Assembly (NCBI RefSeq): GCF_001403875.1
Contig: NZ_LN884299.1
Location: 682,001 to 746,000, forward strand
From: Paenibacillus ihumii
GTDB taxonomy: Bacteria > Bacillota > Bacilli > Paenibacillales > Paenibacillaceae
Direction: 5' to 3'
DNA: 64,000 nucleotides
Part shown: in pieces, positions 9,048 through 16,668 of the stretch
Layout of the letters: each line of letters starts with the position of its first letter
Numbering within the stretch: the stretch's first letter is position 1
Program-made: the position numbers and the translations under genes
The notes under the pieces: model-generated
Seen by the model: only the letters and a program-made list of their open reading frames with translations
What the model was told of the DNA's origin: nothing
Database searches by the model: none

Positions 9048-10867
9048 TATTTTTTCAAATGATAAGGCACGGTTGTAATAATGACATCCTTGCGATAGAG
9101 CAGGTAGGTCCGGATCATCAGGCTGGTTTGGTTATGCAGGAAGTTATGCCAGCCCTTCTTCGGAATGAATTGGGGAATGATGACCGTAACCTGGTAATCG
9201 TTCTTGCTCGCTTTGCGCTGTACCGTATCGATGAATTTGCTGAGCGGTGTAATAATGCTCCGGTAAGGAGAGTACAGCGTCACCAGCCTGATATCCGGCC
9301 AGGAGCGATTCCACTTCTCTTCAAAGCGGGCGATATCCTCTCTCTCGAACGGGATATACACAGCGATGATCTGATCCGCCGACAAGGATTTGGCGTAATT
9401 CAAGGAATGATCCACGACATGCGTAATGCCCGATACCGGCAGGATAATGACGTTCCCCGAAATCGGCACCGCCGGTTCACAGGTCGTCAGCCGCAGCTGC
9501 TCGCCCACCGCCTCATAGTGACTCTTGATACGATAGAATAACCAGACGATCAGCGGCAGGAAGATTAGAACCGGCCATACCCTTGTAAATTTGGTTAAGA
9601 AGAACACGAGCGAGACCGTTAAAGAGATCAAAGCGCCGATGGAGTTGATGATCAGCTTGGTCAGCCAGCCCGGCGGCTTCTCGCGAATCCACTTCATCAT
9701 GATGCCGGTCTGCGATAAGGTGAACGGAATGAAGACACCGACCGCATAGAGCGGGATCAGCTGCTCCGTCTGTCCCTGGAACGCGACGATCAAAATGATA
9801 GATAACAGGCCCAGGCTGATAATACCGTTGGAATACCCCAGCCGGTCCCCCCGTACCGTGAACATTCTCGGTATGAACCGGTCATTAGCCAGGTTCACGG
9901 CCAGCAGCGGAAACGCCGAATACCCTGTGTTGGCAGCCAAAATGAGAATCAAGGCCGTCGTTCCCTGGATAAAATAGTACAGCGCATTCCTGCCGAAGGT
10001 ATGCTCAGCGATTTGCGAAACGACCGTCTTCTCTGGATGAGGCGTGATCCCGTAATAGTAGGCCAGGAACACGATGCCCGAGAACAGCACGGCGAGCAGC
10101 GCGCCCATCGCCAGCAGCGTCTTAGCCGCATTGTTCGGCGCAGGGTCTTTGAAGTTCGGAATGGCGTTGGAGATCGCCTCTACCCCCGTCAGGGCCGAGC
10201 TCCCCGAGGCAAAGGCCCGCAGCAGCAGGAACAAGGTCATGCCTGCCACGGGCGTGCCGACCGGCACATGCAGCTCCGGCGAGGCGTGGCCCGTGACAAT
10301 ATTGTAGAGTCCAACGGCGATTAGGACGAATAAGGCCAGCACGAATAAATATACGGGATAAGCCAGAATGGTAGCGGACTCGGTAACCCCCCGCAAATTC
10401 AGCAGGGTGAGAAGAATGACGAATACGACAGCAATGAAGACCTTATGTGCATGCAGGCCCGGAAATGCGGACGTGATCGCATCCGTCCCTGCGGACACAC
10501 TGACGGCTACGGTCAGAATATAGTCGACCAATAAAGAGCCGCCGGCAACCAGCCCCGGGAAGACCCCCAGATTCTGCTTGGAGACCACATACGCTCCCCC
10601 GCCTTGCGGGTATGCAAAAATAATTTGCCGATAGGATAAAATAAGAGCTGTCAATAAGATCAATACGCCGATCCCGATCGGTATGGAATACCAAAATGCC
10701 GCTGTACTAACGGTAACCAGCACGAGCAAAATTTGCTCCGGTCCATAGGCTACGGAGGATAGGGCGTCAGAGGATAGTATGGCCAGCGCTTTTTTCTTAT
10801 TCAGCTTCTGCTCCCCTAATTCCGTCGATTTCAAAGGCCGCCCAAGCAGCAATCTTTTTACTGTCAT
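9047..10867 (-). CDS. kimA: KimA-type potassium importer (APC superfamily)
   Basis: About 606 residues, matching KimA (formerly YdaO) of Bacillus subtilis, a high-affinity proton-coupled K+ importer. The N-terminal 450 residues hold about 12 membrane helices with APC hallmarks such as SSDALSSVAYGPEQILL and YPQGGGAYVVS. The last 150 residues form a cytoplasmic domain (LIVWLFYRIKSHYEAVGEQL onward) of the type that binds c-di-AMP in KimA. I start at ATG 10867 (MTVKRLLLGRP), where GGTGGTGG precedes; 21 further residues upstream are unlike the family. The gene follows a c-di-AMP riboswitch and terminator, which independently confirms the assignment. Confidence 0.93.
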   Translation of the reverse strand: MTVKRLLLGRPLKSTELGEQKLNKKKALAILSSDALSSVAYGPEQILLVLVTVSTAAFWYSIPIGIGVLILLTALILSYRQIIFAYPQGGGAYVVSKQNLGVFPGLVAGGSLLVDYILTVAVSVSAGTDAITSAFPGLHAHKVFIAVVFVILLTLLNLRGVTESATILAYPVYLFVLALFVLIAVGLYNIVTGHASPELHVPVGTPVAGMTLFLLLRAFASGSSALTGVEAISNAIPNFKDPAPNNAAKTLLAMGALLAVLFSGIVFLAYYYGITPHPEKTVVSQIAEHTFGRNALYYFIQGTTALILILAANTGYSAFPLLAVNLANDRFIPRMFTVRGDRLGYSNGIISLGLLSIILIVAFQGQTEQLIPLYAVGVFIPFTLSQTGIMMKWIREKPPGWLTKLIINSIGALISLTVSLVFFLTKFTRVWPVLIFLPLIVWLFYRIKSHYEAVGEQLRLTTCEPAVPISGNVIILPVSGITHVVDHSLNYAKSLSADQIIAVYIPFEREDIARFEEKWNRSWPDIRLVTLYSPYRSIITPLSKFIDTVQRKASKNDYQVTVIIPQFIPKKGWHNFLHNQTSLMIRTYLLYRKDVIITTVPYHLKK

Positions 10868-10970
10868 CCTGTTTCCACCACCAATTTGAGATATGGGACA
10901 TTTTGTATCGTACCCTCTTGATTTATCCATTATCCGTACAAGCCAGCCCCTCCCTGCTCCTCAGATCACG

Positions 10971-11006
10971 AAAAAAGGCCGCAGGAAAGTTGGCCTTTCC
11001 CGCGGC
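10971..11006 (-). terminator. Terminator of the c-di-AMP riboswitch
   Basis: On the minus strand GCCGCGGGAAAG (11006-10995) and CTTTCCTGCGGC (10989-10978) form a 12-pair stem with one G-U, followed by CTTTTTT (10976-10971). It lies between the aptamer and the kimA start and should end transcription when c-di-AMP is bound. Confidence 0.9.
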
Positions 11007-11048
11007 TGTTTAAAAAAACGTGGGCACGCGACAAATTCCTCTTTCGTA

Positions 11049-11195
11049 ACGCTTACGAGGTTAGCTGACGGATTCGGGCCTGAAAGTAGCCCTACACTTG
11101 ACGTATCTGATTCAGATCAAGCGATTCACCCCTGGGAGGCAGTATATGCGCATCCCTCCGGTTCCCCCGTTTCTGACTGTAGAATTCAGCGATCA
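11049..11195 (-). ncRNA. ydaO-type c-di-AMP riboswitch upstream of kimA
   Basis: Read on the minus strand, the region carries the conserved landmarks of the ydaO/yuaA aptamer in order: GATCGCTGAA for the first arm of P1, CGGGGGAACCGGAGG, CAGGGGTGAATCGC, TAGGGC...GCCCGAATCCG and finally TCAGCTAACCTCGTAAGCG. The last block is nearly invariant in this class. The following hairpin and T-run make it an OFF switch, so potassium import falls when c-di-AMP is high. Confidence 0.95.
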
Positions 11196-11275
11196 AGGAT
11201 TATTCATTCTATAAACCAGTTCGTCATGAATGAAATCTTACTCCCCTAACAGGGCCCCTGTAAAGAAATAAGGAA

Positions 11276-11307
11276 GCCGGAATGGGCTCAAAAACAGCCC
11301 CTCCGGC
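11276..11307 (-). terminator. Hairpin after the DUF5050 fragment
   Basis: GCCGGAGGGGCT and AGCCCATTCCGGC pair around TTTTTG on the minus strand, followed by TTCCTTATTTCTTT. It is placed to end transcription of the gene at 11380-11814. Confidence 0.55.
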
Positions 11308-11379
11308 CTCGATAGCGCGCTTACATTTCCCGCGGACTTCCCCGGGCTCATTTTCTTGCGTTCCCTTTTACCAGTTTGA

Positions 11380-11814
11380 TTATTTCACCTTCAGCTTCAG
11401 GAAGCGTCCGCCGTAGGTGTAGATCAAGTTAACCCGCTTGTGGTTGGAGCCATCATTATTAACAACATAGATGTTTTCGTCCAGATAATAGTAAACGACA
11501 TCCCCGATTGCCGTCACTTCTTTGAACCGTTGCCAGTGCATGCTAAATTCCAGCGGCTTGTTCACCAGCTGCTGCTTCGCTCCCGTAGCGATATTGGCCC
11601 TGTACAGGGACTGCGTCCAATCAGAGCCCTGGCTCTCCTCGCTAAAGTAAATATTTCCCCGGTATACGTCGAATATGCTCTGCCCCGGAAGCGTTAGCTT
11701 GCAAATGGCTCTTTTATTCGAGCCATCCAAATTCATTTCCTTCAATGTTTTGGTCCGATTATCAAGATAGTATATTCTAGACTGTCCTATATGATGCATA
11801 TACCAAATTGTCAT
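11380..11814 (-). pseudogene. DUF5050-like beta-propeller protein, C-terminal fragment
   Basis: The 144 codons read as repeated short beta strands (RIYYLDNRTKTLKEMNLDGS, GNIYFSEES, DVVYYYLDENIYVVNNDGS), the pattern of DUF5050 or prolow-density-type propeller proteins that usually run to several hundred residues with a signal peptide. Here the frame begins abruptly with MTIWYMHHIGQ, no signal peptide and no ribosome site, so I read it as the 3-prime remnant of a longer secreted protein. The DNA just upstream is AT-rich and not coding in this direction. Confidence 0.55.
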
Positions 11815-11853
11815 ATATGATGCATAGGCACGGAAGTATAATGCATAGGCACC

Positions 11854-12000
11854 AAACTGTCATTAGTTAATGGAATTCATGTATCTAATTTTGCTCATAC
11901 TGAATGCCTTAATATATTAGATGGATTTGATGCACCTAAAATCAAGAATTCAGCCGTGATTGGCCACTTCTCTTATTCTAATGACATCAACTCCATCTAA
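11854..12000 (+). pseudogene. 3-prime remnant of an unidentified gene
   Basis: Read in frame from 11854, the plus strand gives a protein-like string without an ATG at its head (KLSLVNGIHVSNFAHTECLN, then ILDGFDAPKIKNS, ending in NDINSI and TAA at 11998-12000). Composition is that of a folded protein rather than a shadow frame. No family is recognised. It faces the DUF5050 fragment, so two broken ends meet here. Confidence 0.3.
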
Positions 12001-12159
12001 ATCTACTCCACCTTCTTTTCCGCAGAAACTAACTCCTATAAATCCATTTATTATCAGTTGAACAATAAAACAGAATCTCACACAAGTACGGACAGTTAAA
12101 AAGCAATAGTTCAACCAAGTGAGTTACTTCTGACCAAGTGGATTAGTTTCCATGGGTGT

Positions 12160-12325
12160 TCCGCTGGGTTGGTTCCGCTGGGTTGGTTCCGATGGGTTGG
12201 CTCCAGTGGATTGATTCCAATACTTGTTCCAATGGTTGTTCCGATAGTTGTTCCGATAGTTGTTCCGATAGTTGTTCCGATGAGGGGTTCCAGTGGGTTA
12301 GTCCCAACAAGTAGGTTAGTTATCC
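12160..12325. repeat. Degenerate 12-14 bp minisatellite
   Basis: Twelve or so consecutive units begin with CC: first about four 14-base units of the form CCGCTGGGTTGGTT, then five 12-base units of the form CCGATAGTTGTT (three identical), then two decayed units. The flanks (12001-12159) show nothing recognisable. No gene is supported across it. Confidence 0.85.
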
Positions 12326-12347
12326 GACCAATGAAATGGTTTGCTGC

Positions 12348-12405
12348 AAAAAAAGAATTAAACGCATGAGCCATCATCACTGGCCCATCGTCTAATTCTT
12401 TTTTT
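12348..12405. terminator. Bidirectional terminator after ydjI
   Basis: A 13-base arm AAAAAAAGAATTA at 12348-12360 pairs with TAATTCTTTTTTT near 12393-12405, with further pairing GGGCCA/TGGCTC inside. A T-run follows on both strands. It ends the pspA-ydjI operon on the minus strand. Confidence 0.85.
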
Positions 12406-12419
12406 ACAATAAATTATTT

Positions 12420-13664
12420 TCAGTTCAGCTTCTGGCCGCAATTCGGGCAAAAGTTCGCCCCTTCGTTCTTGGTGCCGCAGTTCGGACAGAAATTAGGGCG
12501 TTTGCCGCCTTCGGCAGAAGGAGCCGCCGCTAGGGGCTGTTGGTTCTGCTGTTGGTTCTGCTGTTGGTTCTGCTGTTGGTTCTGCTGTTGATCCTGCTGC
12601 TGGTTCTGCTGCTGGTTCTGCTGCTGGTTCTGCTGCTGGTTCTGCTGCTGGTTCTGCTGCTGGTTCTGCTGGTAGTTCTGCTGTTGATCCTGCTGTTGGT
12701 TGTACTGTTGATTATGCTGCTGGTTCTGCTGGTAGTTCTGCTGCTGGCTTGGGGACTGGCCTGCAAACGGACTCTGGCTTTGGGGCTGCCCTGAAGGCGG
12801 ATTCTGGCCTGGATTGTGATTCATGTTCATGTTCTTCATCATCTCGTTCGCCATGGTCATGCCCATCATCATGCCTGCCATGTCCGAAGCCATGCCACCG
12901 CCCTGCACCTTGCCGGAAGCGATCCCGTCGGTCATGCTGACCTGCTGGTATTTGGACAAATTTCCAATCATTTCGTGGGACGCTGTCTTCGTGATCATAT
13001 CCTGAATTTCCTGAGGATAGTTGAAGCTCATCACCTGGAAGCCGGTGATCGTCATTCCGTTGCCCAGCATTTCCATGTCCAGATCTTCACGAATGCCCTT
13101 GGCAATTTCCGCCGCATTCGCCTGCAGGTTGAACATGTCCTTGCCTTCCCGGCTGATCCATTTCATGAGCAGCTGATCCAGCACAGAGGTGATGCGGATT
13201 TTGACGTCCTCCACGAGGTAACTGCCCTTCATCCCGGCGATATTATCAATGAGCGTCACGTAATCACTGACTTTAAAGTTAAACGTTCCGTTAGCACGGA
13301 TCGGCATGCCGCCCGGCAGCTGAGGCGTTGGAATCAGAATCGGGTTCTGCGTTCCCCATCGGACTGTAAATTCCTTCGTATTGACGAACAGAACCTCTAC
13401 CCGCATGCCGCTGTTGAAACCGAACTTGAAGCCTTTTAACGTGGATAGAAAAGGAATAATCTCCGACTCGATATTGTACGAGCCTTCCTCCTTGAATATC
13501 CCCTCAATTTTGCCGTTATTTACGAAGATCGCGTCCTGGCCGGAACGGATGATCAGCTTACTGCCCTTCTTGATCTCCCGGTTGCTCCACTTCCAGAAGA
13601 TCATATCATCTCTGAACTCTTCCCATTCTACGACGTTGGCGAATTGATTTCTAAAGAATCCCAT
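12420..13664 (-). CDS. ydjI: YdjI-like SPFH protein with Q/N-rich linker and zinc ribbon
   Basis: A 414-residue homologue of YdjI (SPFH/virion-core-like family), last gene of a pspA-ydjG-ydjH-ydjI operon. Residues 1-250 form the SPFH-type region (MGFFRNQFANVVEWEEFRDD, PQLPGGMPIRANGTFNFKV), residues 250-285 are Met- and Gly-rich, and residues 310-375 are almost only Gln and Asn. The protein ends in a double zinc ribbon with four CPNC-type Cys pairs (FCPNCGTKNEGANFCPNCG). In Bacillus these proteins form a membrane complex that recruits PspA. The Q/N tract is encoded by a 12-base tandem repeat and is likely variable in length. Confidence 0.88.
   Translation of the reverse strand: MGFFRNQFANVVEWEEFRDDMIFWKWSNREIKKGSKLIIRSGQDAIFVNNGKIEGIFKEEGSYNIESEIIPFLSTLKGFKFGFNSGMRVEVLFVNTKEFTVRWGTQNPILIPTPQLPGGMPIRANGTFNFKVSDYVTLIDNIAGMKGSYLVEDVKIRITSVLDQLLMKWISREGKDMFNLQANAAEIAKGIREDLDMEMLGNGMTITGFQVMSFNYPQEIQDMITKTASHEMIGNLSKYQQVSMTDGIASGKVQGGGMASDMAGMMMGMTMANEMMKNMNMNHNPGQNPPSGQPQSQSPFAGQSPSQQQNYQQNQQHNQQYNQQQDQQQNYQQNQQQNQQQNQQQNQQQNQQQNQQQDQQQNQQQNQQQNQQQNQQPLAAAPSAEGGKRPNFCPNCGTKNEGANFCPNCGQKLN
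12537..12745 (-). repeat. 12-bp coding repeat (Q/N tract of YdjI)
   Basis: About 17 tandem copies of a 12-base unit, CAGCAGAACCAG on the coding strand, with a few variants giving Asp or Tyr. Every unit encodes a permutation of NQQQ. Because the unit is a multiple of three, copy-number changes keep the frame. Confidence 0.95.
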
Positions 13665-13685
13665 CTTGCTCTCCCGTCCCTTCGA

Positions 13686-14480
13686 TTAGAATTTTCCTCT
13701 GCTGCCGCTATGCGAATGGCCGCCGCCCGTAATTCCGCCGCCTCCGCCTCTGCCGCCGCCCGAGCTGCTGCTCGTGTTCCGCTCGATCTTGCGCTTCGTG
13801 GTCGTTGTCCGCAAATATTGATCCTGGCGGTCGACGATCCCTGAAGTGCTCGCGTCCTCATAGGTGCGCCGGTTAACCGTGACTCGGCCCCCGGTCCGGA
13901 AAGTCATGACTCCCACGACAAGCCCCCCGACGATAACAGCCGCTATTAGCTGGAAGCCCAGGCTAAACAGCGGATTCTCCGGATTCACTCCCGGCTTGAT
14001 GCCCATGTATTTATGGGCGGTTTTAATATATTTTTCGAAAGCCCGCTTATAGTCTCCGTTGGATAAATCCGGTGTAATTTTATAGCGTATTTGATCAAGC
14101 CTGCCGTCATCCAGGTACTGCTCCGCCTTATAGAATCCGGCCAAATATACATCCCGGTTCTTCATGTCTAGGGTCAGGATCACTGCATTGCCATGAGGCT
14201 TGTCGTAGCCCAGAGCCATCTCATCGTAGAAATCCTGCGTCATAACCACAACATCGATATCCTCCGGATTGTTCGAGGTAATAATGATCATGTCCGTTTC
14301 CCTCTTCGCACCATACTTATTCGCCATCTCGTTCAGCTCAGCGTATTCCTCGGCGCTCAGCAGGCCCGCCTCGTCATAGATCAGCTTTTTCGTCTCTGCT
14401 GCTGCAGCTGTGCCAGCGGGAACGGTGAGATATGCGGCGAGAAGGAACAGAACCGCCAGTAACGCAAATTGCTTTCTCAC
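13686..14480 (-). CDS. ydjH: YdjH-like TPM-domain membrane protein
   Basis: About 264 residues. The GTG at 14480 fits best: GGGGGGAGGG lies just upstream, the start overlaps the ydjG stop (GTGA), and the product begins with a signal sequence (RKQFALLAVLFLLAAY). Open sequence continues upstream to 14678, but only as a shadow of ydjG. Next comes a TPM-type domain (LIYDEAGLLSAEEYAELNEM, MIIITSNNPEDIDVV), then one membrane helix (LIAAVIVGGLVVGVM). The tail is Gly/Ser-rich (SSSSGGGRGGGGG). It is the membrane-anchored partner of YdjG and YdjI in the PspA operon. Confidence 0.88.
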   Translation of the reverse strand: MRKQFALLAVLFLLAAYLTVPAGTAAAAETKKLIYDEAGLLSAEEYAELNEMANKYGAKRETDMIIITSNNPEDIDVVVMTQDFYDEMALGYDKPHGNAVILTLDMKNRDVYLAGFYKAEQYLDDGRLDQIRYKITPDLSNGDYKRAFEKYIKTAHKYMGIKPGVNPENPLFSLGFQLIAAVIVGGLVVGVMTFRTGGRVTVNRRTYEDASTSGIVDRQDQYLRTTTTKRKIERNTSSSSGGGRGGGGGITGGGHSHSGSRGKF

Positions 14481-15505
14481 AGGAACCCTCCCCCCATCAT
14501 CCAGGAGATGACCTTCAAGGACAAGAAGGTGGCGCCCGATACGCCTGCAAACCAGGCGGCGACCTTCGCTTTGCTGATCGGCGGCTTGCCGACCACCTTC
14601 CCCGTCTGGCCGTTCATCGCGAACACGTACTCGGATCGGTTGTAGTCGTATTTCACCATCCATACCGGAATCAAGCAATAATCTGCCTGCTTCATGGTCG
14701 TATCGATCTGCTTATCGGTGAAGCTGACGGACGTATACCCTGTCACTGCGGATGAAATCGAAGACTCGATATAACTTCTGATTTTCTCCTTGGCCCTTGG
14801 AAGCAGCGCTTGTTCGTCATAGCTGTATTTGTCCGCGATATAGCCAGCGAGATAAGGACTCTTGAAGCCTTTCATTCGCTCGTAAGGAAAAGGCTCCAGC
14901 TTATCCATGAGCTCATCGTTCATTTTCTCCGATGCATCGATCGGCAGATTGACGTAATTCAGGCGGAGCTTGCGGTAGACTGCATAGTGCTGTGTCTCCG
15001 TGTATTGATAATCGCCCCGCGTATAGGTTCTTACTTTCGTAGCATGGCCATGAACCTCGACCCGGTTATGCAGCTCATACAGCCAGAAGGGGACATATAC
15101 CCCCGTAATTCCCTTGATGCGATCTGCGGTCATGAAGCCGTCAGGGGTAAGCAGGCCGTTCCTGCACCACTTCCGGAAGGCGACCATCGCTTCCTCCTTA
15201 CTGATCAAGAAAGGAAGCACCTTCGCTGGAGCCAGCTCCCCCGTCAAGCGGTCGCCGAGAACGGCAGCCGAGCCGCAGAAGCTGCACACCGTCGCTGTCG
15301 TCACTGCATCAGCCATAATGGCGGCCCCGCAGCTGTTGCATTGATATTCCCTCCGCTGATCCTCTGCGCTTACCTGCTCCAGCGGATCAGGAATCCCTTC
15401 AATATTGTCTTGTCTTCCACAGCCCTGGCAGGTCAATGCTCCGGTCCTGCCGTCAAAGACCATGCCGCTGCCGCAATTGGGGCATTTGTAGTCGATTACC
15501 GGCAT
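14477..15505 (-). CDS. ydjG: YdjG-like zinc-ribbon membrane protein
   Basis: A 342-residue protein with two N-terminal TFIIB-like zinc ribbons (YKCPNCGSG with CQGCGRQ, and YQCNSCGAA with CSFCGSA), a long middle region and one C-terminal membrane helix near residues 318-338 (VAAWFAGVSGATFLSLKV). It corresponds to YdjG, which with YdjH anchors PspA at the membrane in Bacillus under envelope stress. It overlaps ydjH by four bases and lies 151 bases downstream of pspA. Its own ribosome site GAGGTGAG is close to the ATG. Confidence 0.85.
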   Translation of the reverse strand: MPVIDYKCPNCGSGMVFDGRTGALTCQGCGRQDNIEGIPDPLEQVSAEDQRREYQCNSCGAAIMADAVTTATVCSFCGSAAVLGDRLTGELAPAKVLPFLISKEEAMVAFRKWCRNGLLTPDGFMTADRIKGITGVYVPFWLYELHNRVEVHGHATKVRTYTRGDYQYTETQHYAVYRKLRLNYVNLPIDASEKMNDELMDKLEPFPYERMKGFKSPYLAGYIADKYSYDEQALLPRAKEKIRSYIESSISSAVTGYTSVSFTDKQIDTTMKQADYCLIPVWMVKYDYNRSEYVFAMNGQTGKVVGKPPISKAKVAAWFAGVSGATFLSLKVISWMMGGGFL

Positions 15506-15604
15506 TTACTCACCTCAGGTAACAAAAAAGTAGCTTGAAACACGATTCTTTCTTGTTCAATTTGATTGCTGCTCATTTATCTTCGACACTCGCAGGCGTA
15601 CTGG

Positions 15605-15695
15605 CGCTAGAGTTATTGACTACTGCTCACGTTAGAGTTATAGACTGCTGCTCATGCTAGAGTTCAGCCTGCTTGCTTATGCTAGAATTCACACC
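15605..15695. repeat. Imperfect 25-bp tandem repeat at the pspA 3-prime end
   Basis: Three full units (15605-15629, 15630-15654, 15655-15679) and a partial fourth share the pattern CGCTAGAGTTnnnGACTGCT. The last unit and a half encode the final residues of PspA (NSSISKQAEL) and its stop codon. The unit is not a multiple of three, so copy changes would alter the PspA tail. Confidence 0.75.
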
Positions 15696-16316
15696 CGGCT
15701 TCACGTTATCGTCCTGTTCCAATTGAACCGCCGGAGCGGAAGAATGGCCAAGCGTTTCTCCGGCTCGAAGCTCGGCCAATGCCAGCGCCTCTTCTGCGGC
15801 GAGATACACCTGCTCCTCCAGCTCATCCAACGAGCCGGCCGCCGCGCCTGTGCCCGCACCGCCACCCCGCGGGAGCCTGGAGGCAGCCAGCCTCTCCTTC
15901 AGCTCGGTATGCCGTGCCTCCAGCTGTCCGAGATCGGACACCAGCTTCTCCTCCAATTGCTTCATGCTTGCTGCCTTGGCAGCGGCCAGCTCATGAGCCT
16001 GCTCCAGCCCGCTCAACCTCTCGGACTGCTCTGCTCTCCGCCCCTGAAATCTCAGAGCGCCGTCTTCATCTCCCGCTTCCGCGGCCTTCTCCGCGTACCG
16101 CTGCAGCTTCCTCATCTCCGCCCGGCATTCATCCAGAGCTGCCTTGGCCCTTCGCTCATCCGCAAGCACCGCTTCCGCCTCCGCCTTCACCTGGCCCAGG
16201 TCACTGCGCAGGCTGCGCATATATTCGTCCATAGCCTTCGCCGGGTCTTCCGCCCGGTCCAGGAACGAGTTCACATTGGCTCTCATAATATCCCGAAACC
16301 TCGATAAGATGCCCAT
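15657..16316 (-). CDS. pspA: PspA/IM30-family envelope-stress protein
   Basis: About 219 residues, almost wholly helical. It opens with the amphipathic membrane helix of the family (MGILSRFRDIMRANVNSFLD) and the hallmark DRAEDPAKAMDEYMR, then long coiled coil to residue 165, and ends in a less ordered Gly-rich and acidic tail. PspA oligomers bind stressed membranes and limit proton leakage. The ATG at 16316 is preceded by GAGGGGGGGAC; a longer frame adds nine residues without support. It is the first gene of pspA-ydjG-ydjH-ydjI. In Bacillus the equivalent operon belongs to the sigma-W regulon; I did not find a convincing sigma-W promoter here. Confidence 0.92.
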   Translation of the reverse strand: MGILSRFRDIMRANVNSFLDRAEDPAKAMDEYMRSLRSDLGQVKAEAEAVLADERRAKAALDECRAEMRKLQRYAEKAAEAGDEDGALRFQGRRAEQSERLSGLEQAHELAAAKAASMKQLEEKLVSDLGQLEARHTELKERLAASRLPRGGGAGTGAAAGSLDELEEQVYLAAEEALALAELRAGETLGHSSAPAVQLEQDDNVKPGVNSSISKQAEL

Positions 16317-16478
16317 ATAAAGTCCCCCCCTCGAAAGTCGCATTACCTAATAATACTTGAAATTCGTCAAAAAGGTTTCATTTTCGACTCTGCCTCGCTA
16401 AATTTACCAAAAAACGACAAATATAGCCGTTGCTAAGCATTTTTCTAGCAAGTAATATATTCATACTGGATCGTAACG

Positions 16479-16668
16479 ATGACCCGAATGATATCCATTG
16501 AATCCATACTCAAGCCTTTCAATAAAATTGTCCTGGCCGCTAGAATCGAAACCGGTATCTTTTACTGCGATTCTTCAAGAGGCCGCATACCTGGAAAAGG
16601 GCTTGATCGAGCGAATGCTGACGGTGCTGAGCACTTCCGACGCGCATTTTAAAGGGGGAATACGATGA
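16479..16668 (+). pseudogene. Possible gene remnant leading into the glycosyltransferase
   Basis: The 348-base gap before the glycosyltransferase holds protein-like sequence. From ATG 16479 one frame reads MTRMISIESILKPFNKIVLA. A second frame further on reads AILQEAAYLEKGLIERML then STSDAHFKGGIR and stops at a TGA overlapping the glycosyltransferase ATG (ATGA). This looks like one short gene with a frameshift, translationally coupled to the next. No family is recognised. 16317-16478 shows nothing else I can name. Confidence 0.3.

Noticed and set aside
12160..12325. CRISPR array
   Set aside because: Units are 12-14 bp, contiguous and without unique spacers.
12111..12380. Protein with IGTT repeats on the minus strand
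   Set aside because: The frame is produced by the minisatellite, has no ribosome site, and lies across a terminator.
12540..12794. Plus-strand frame of Leu/Val repeats
   Set aside because: Shadow of the 12-bp repeat that encodes the Gln/Asn tract of YdjI.
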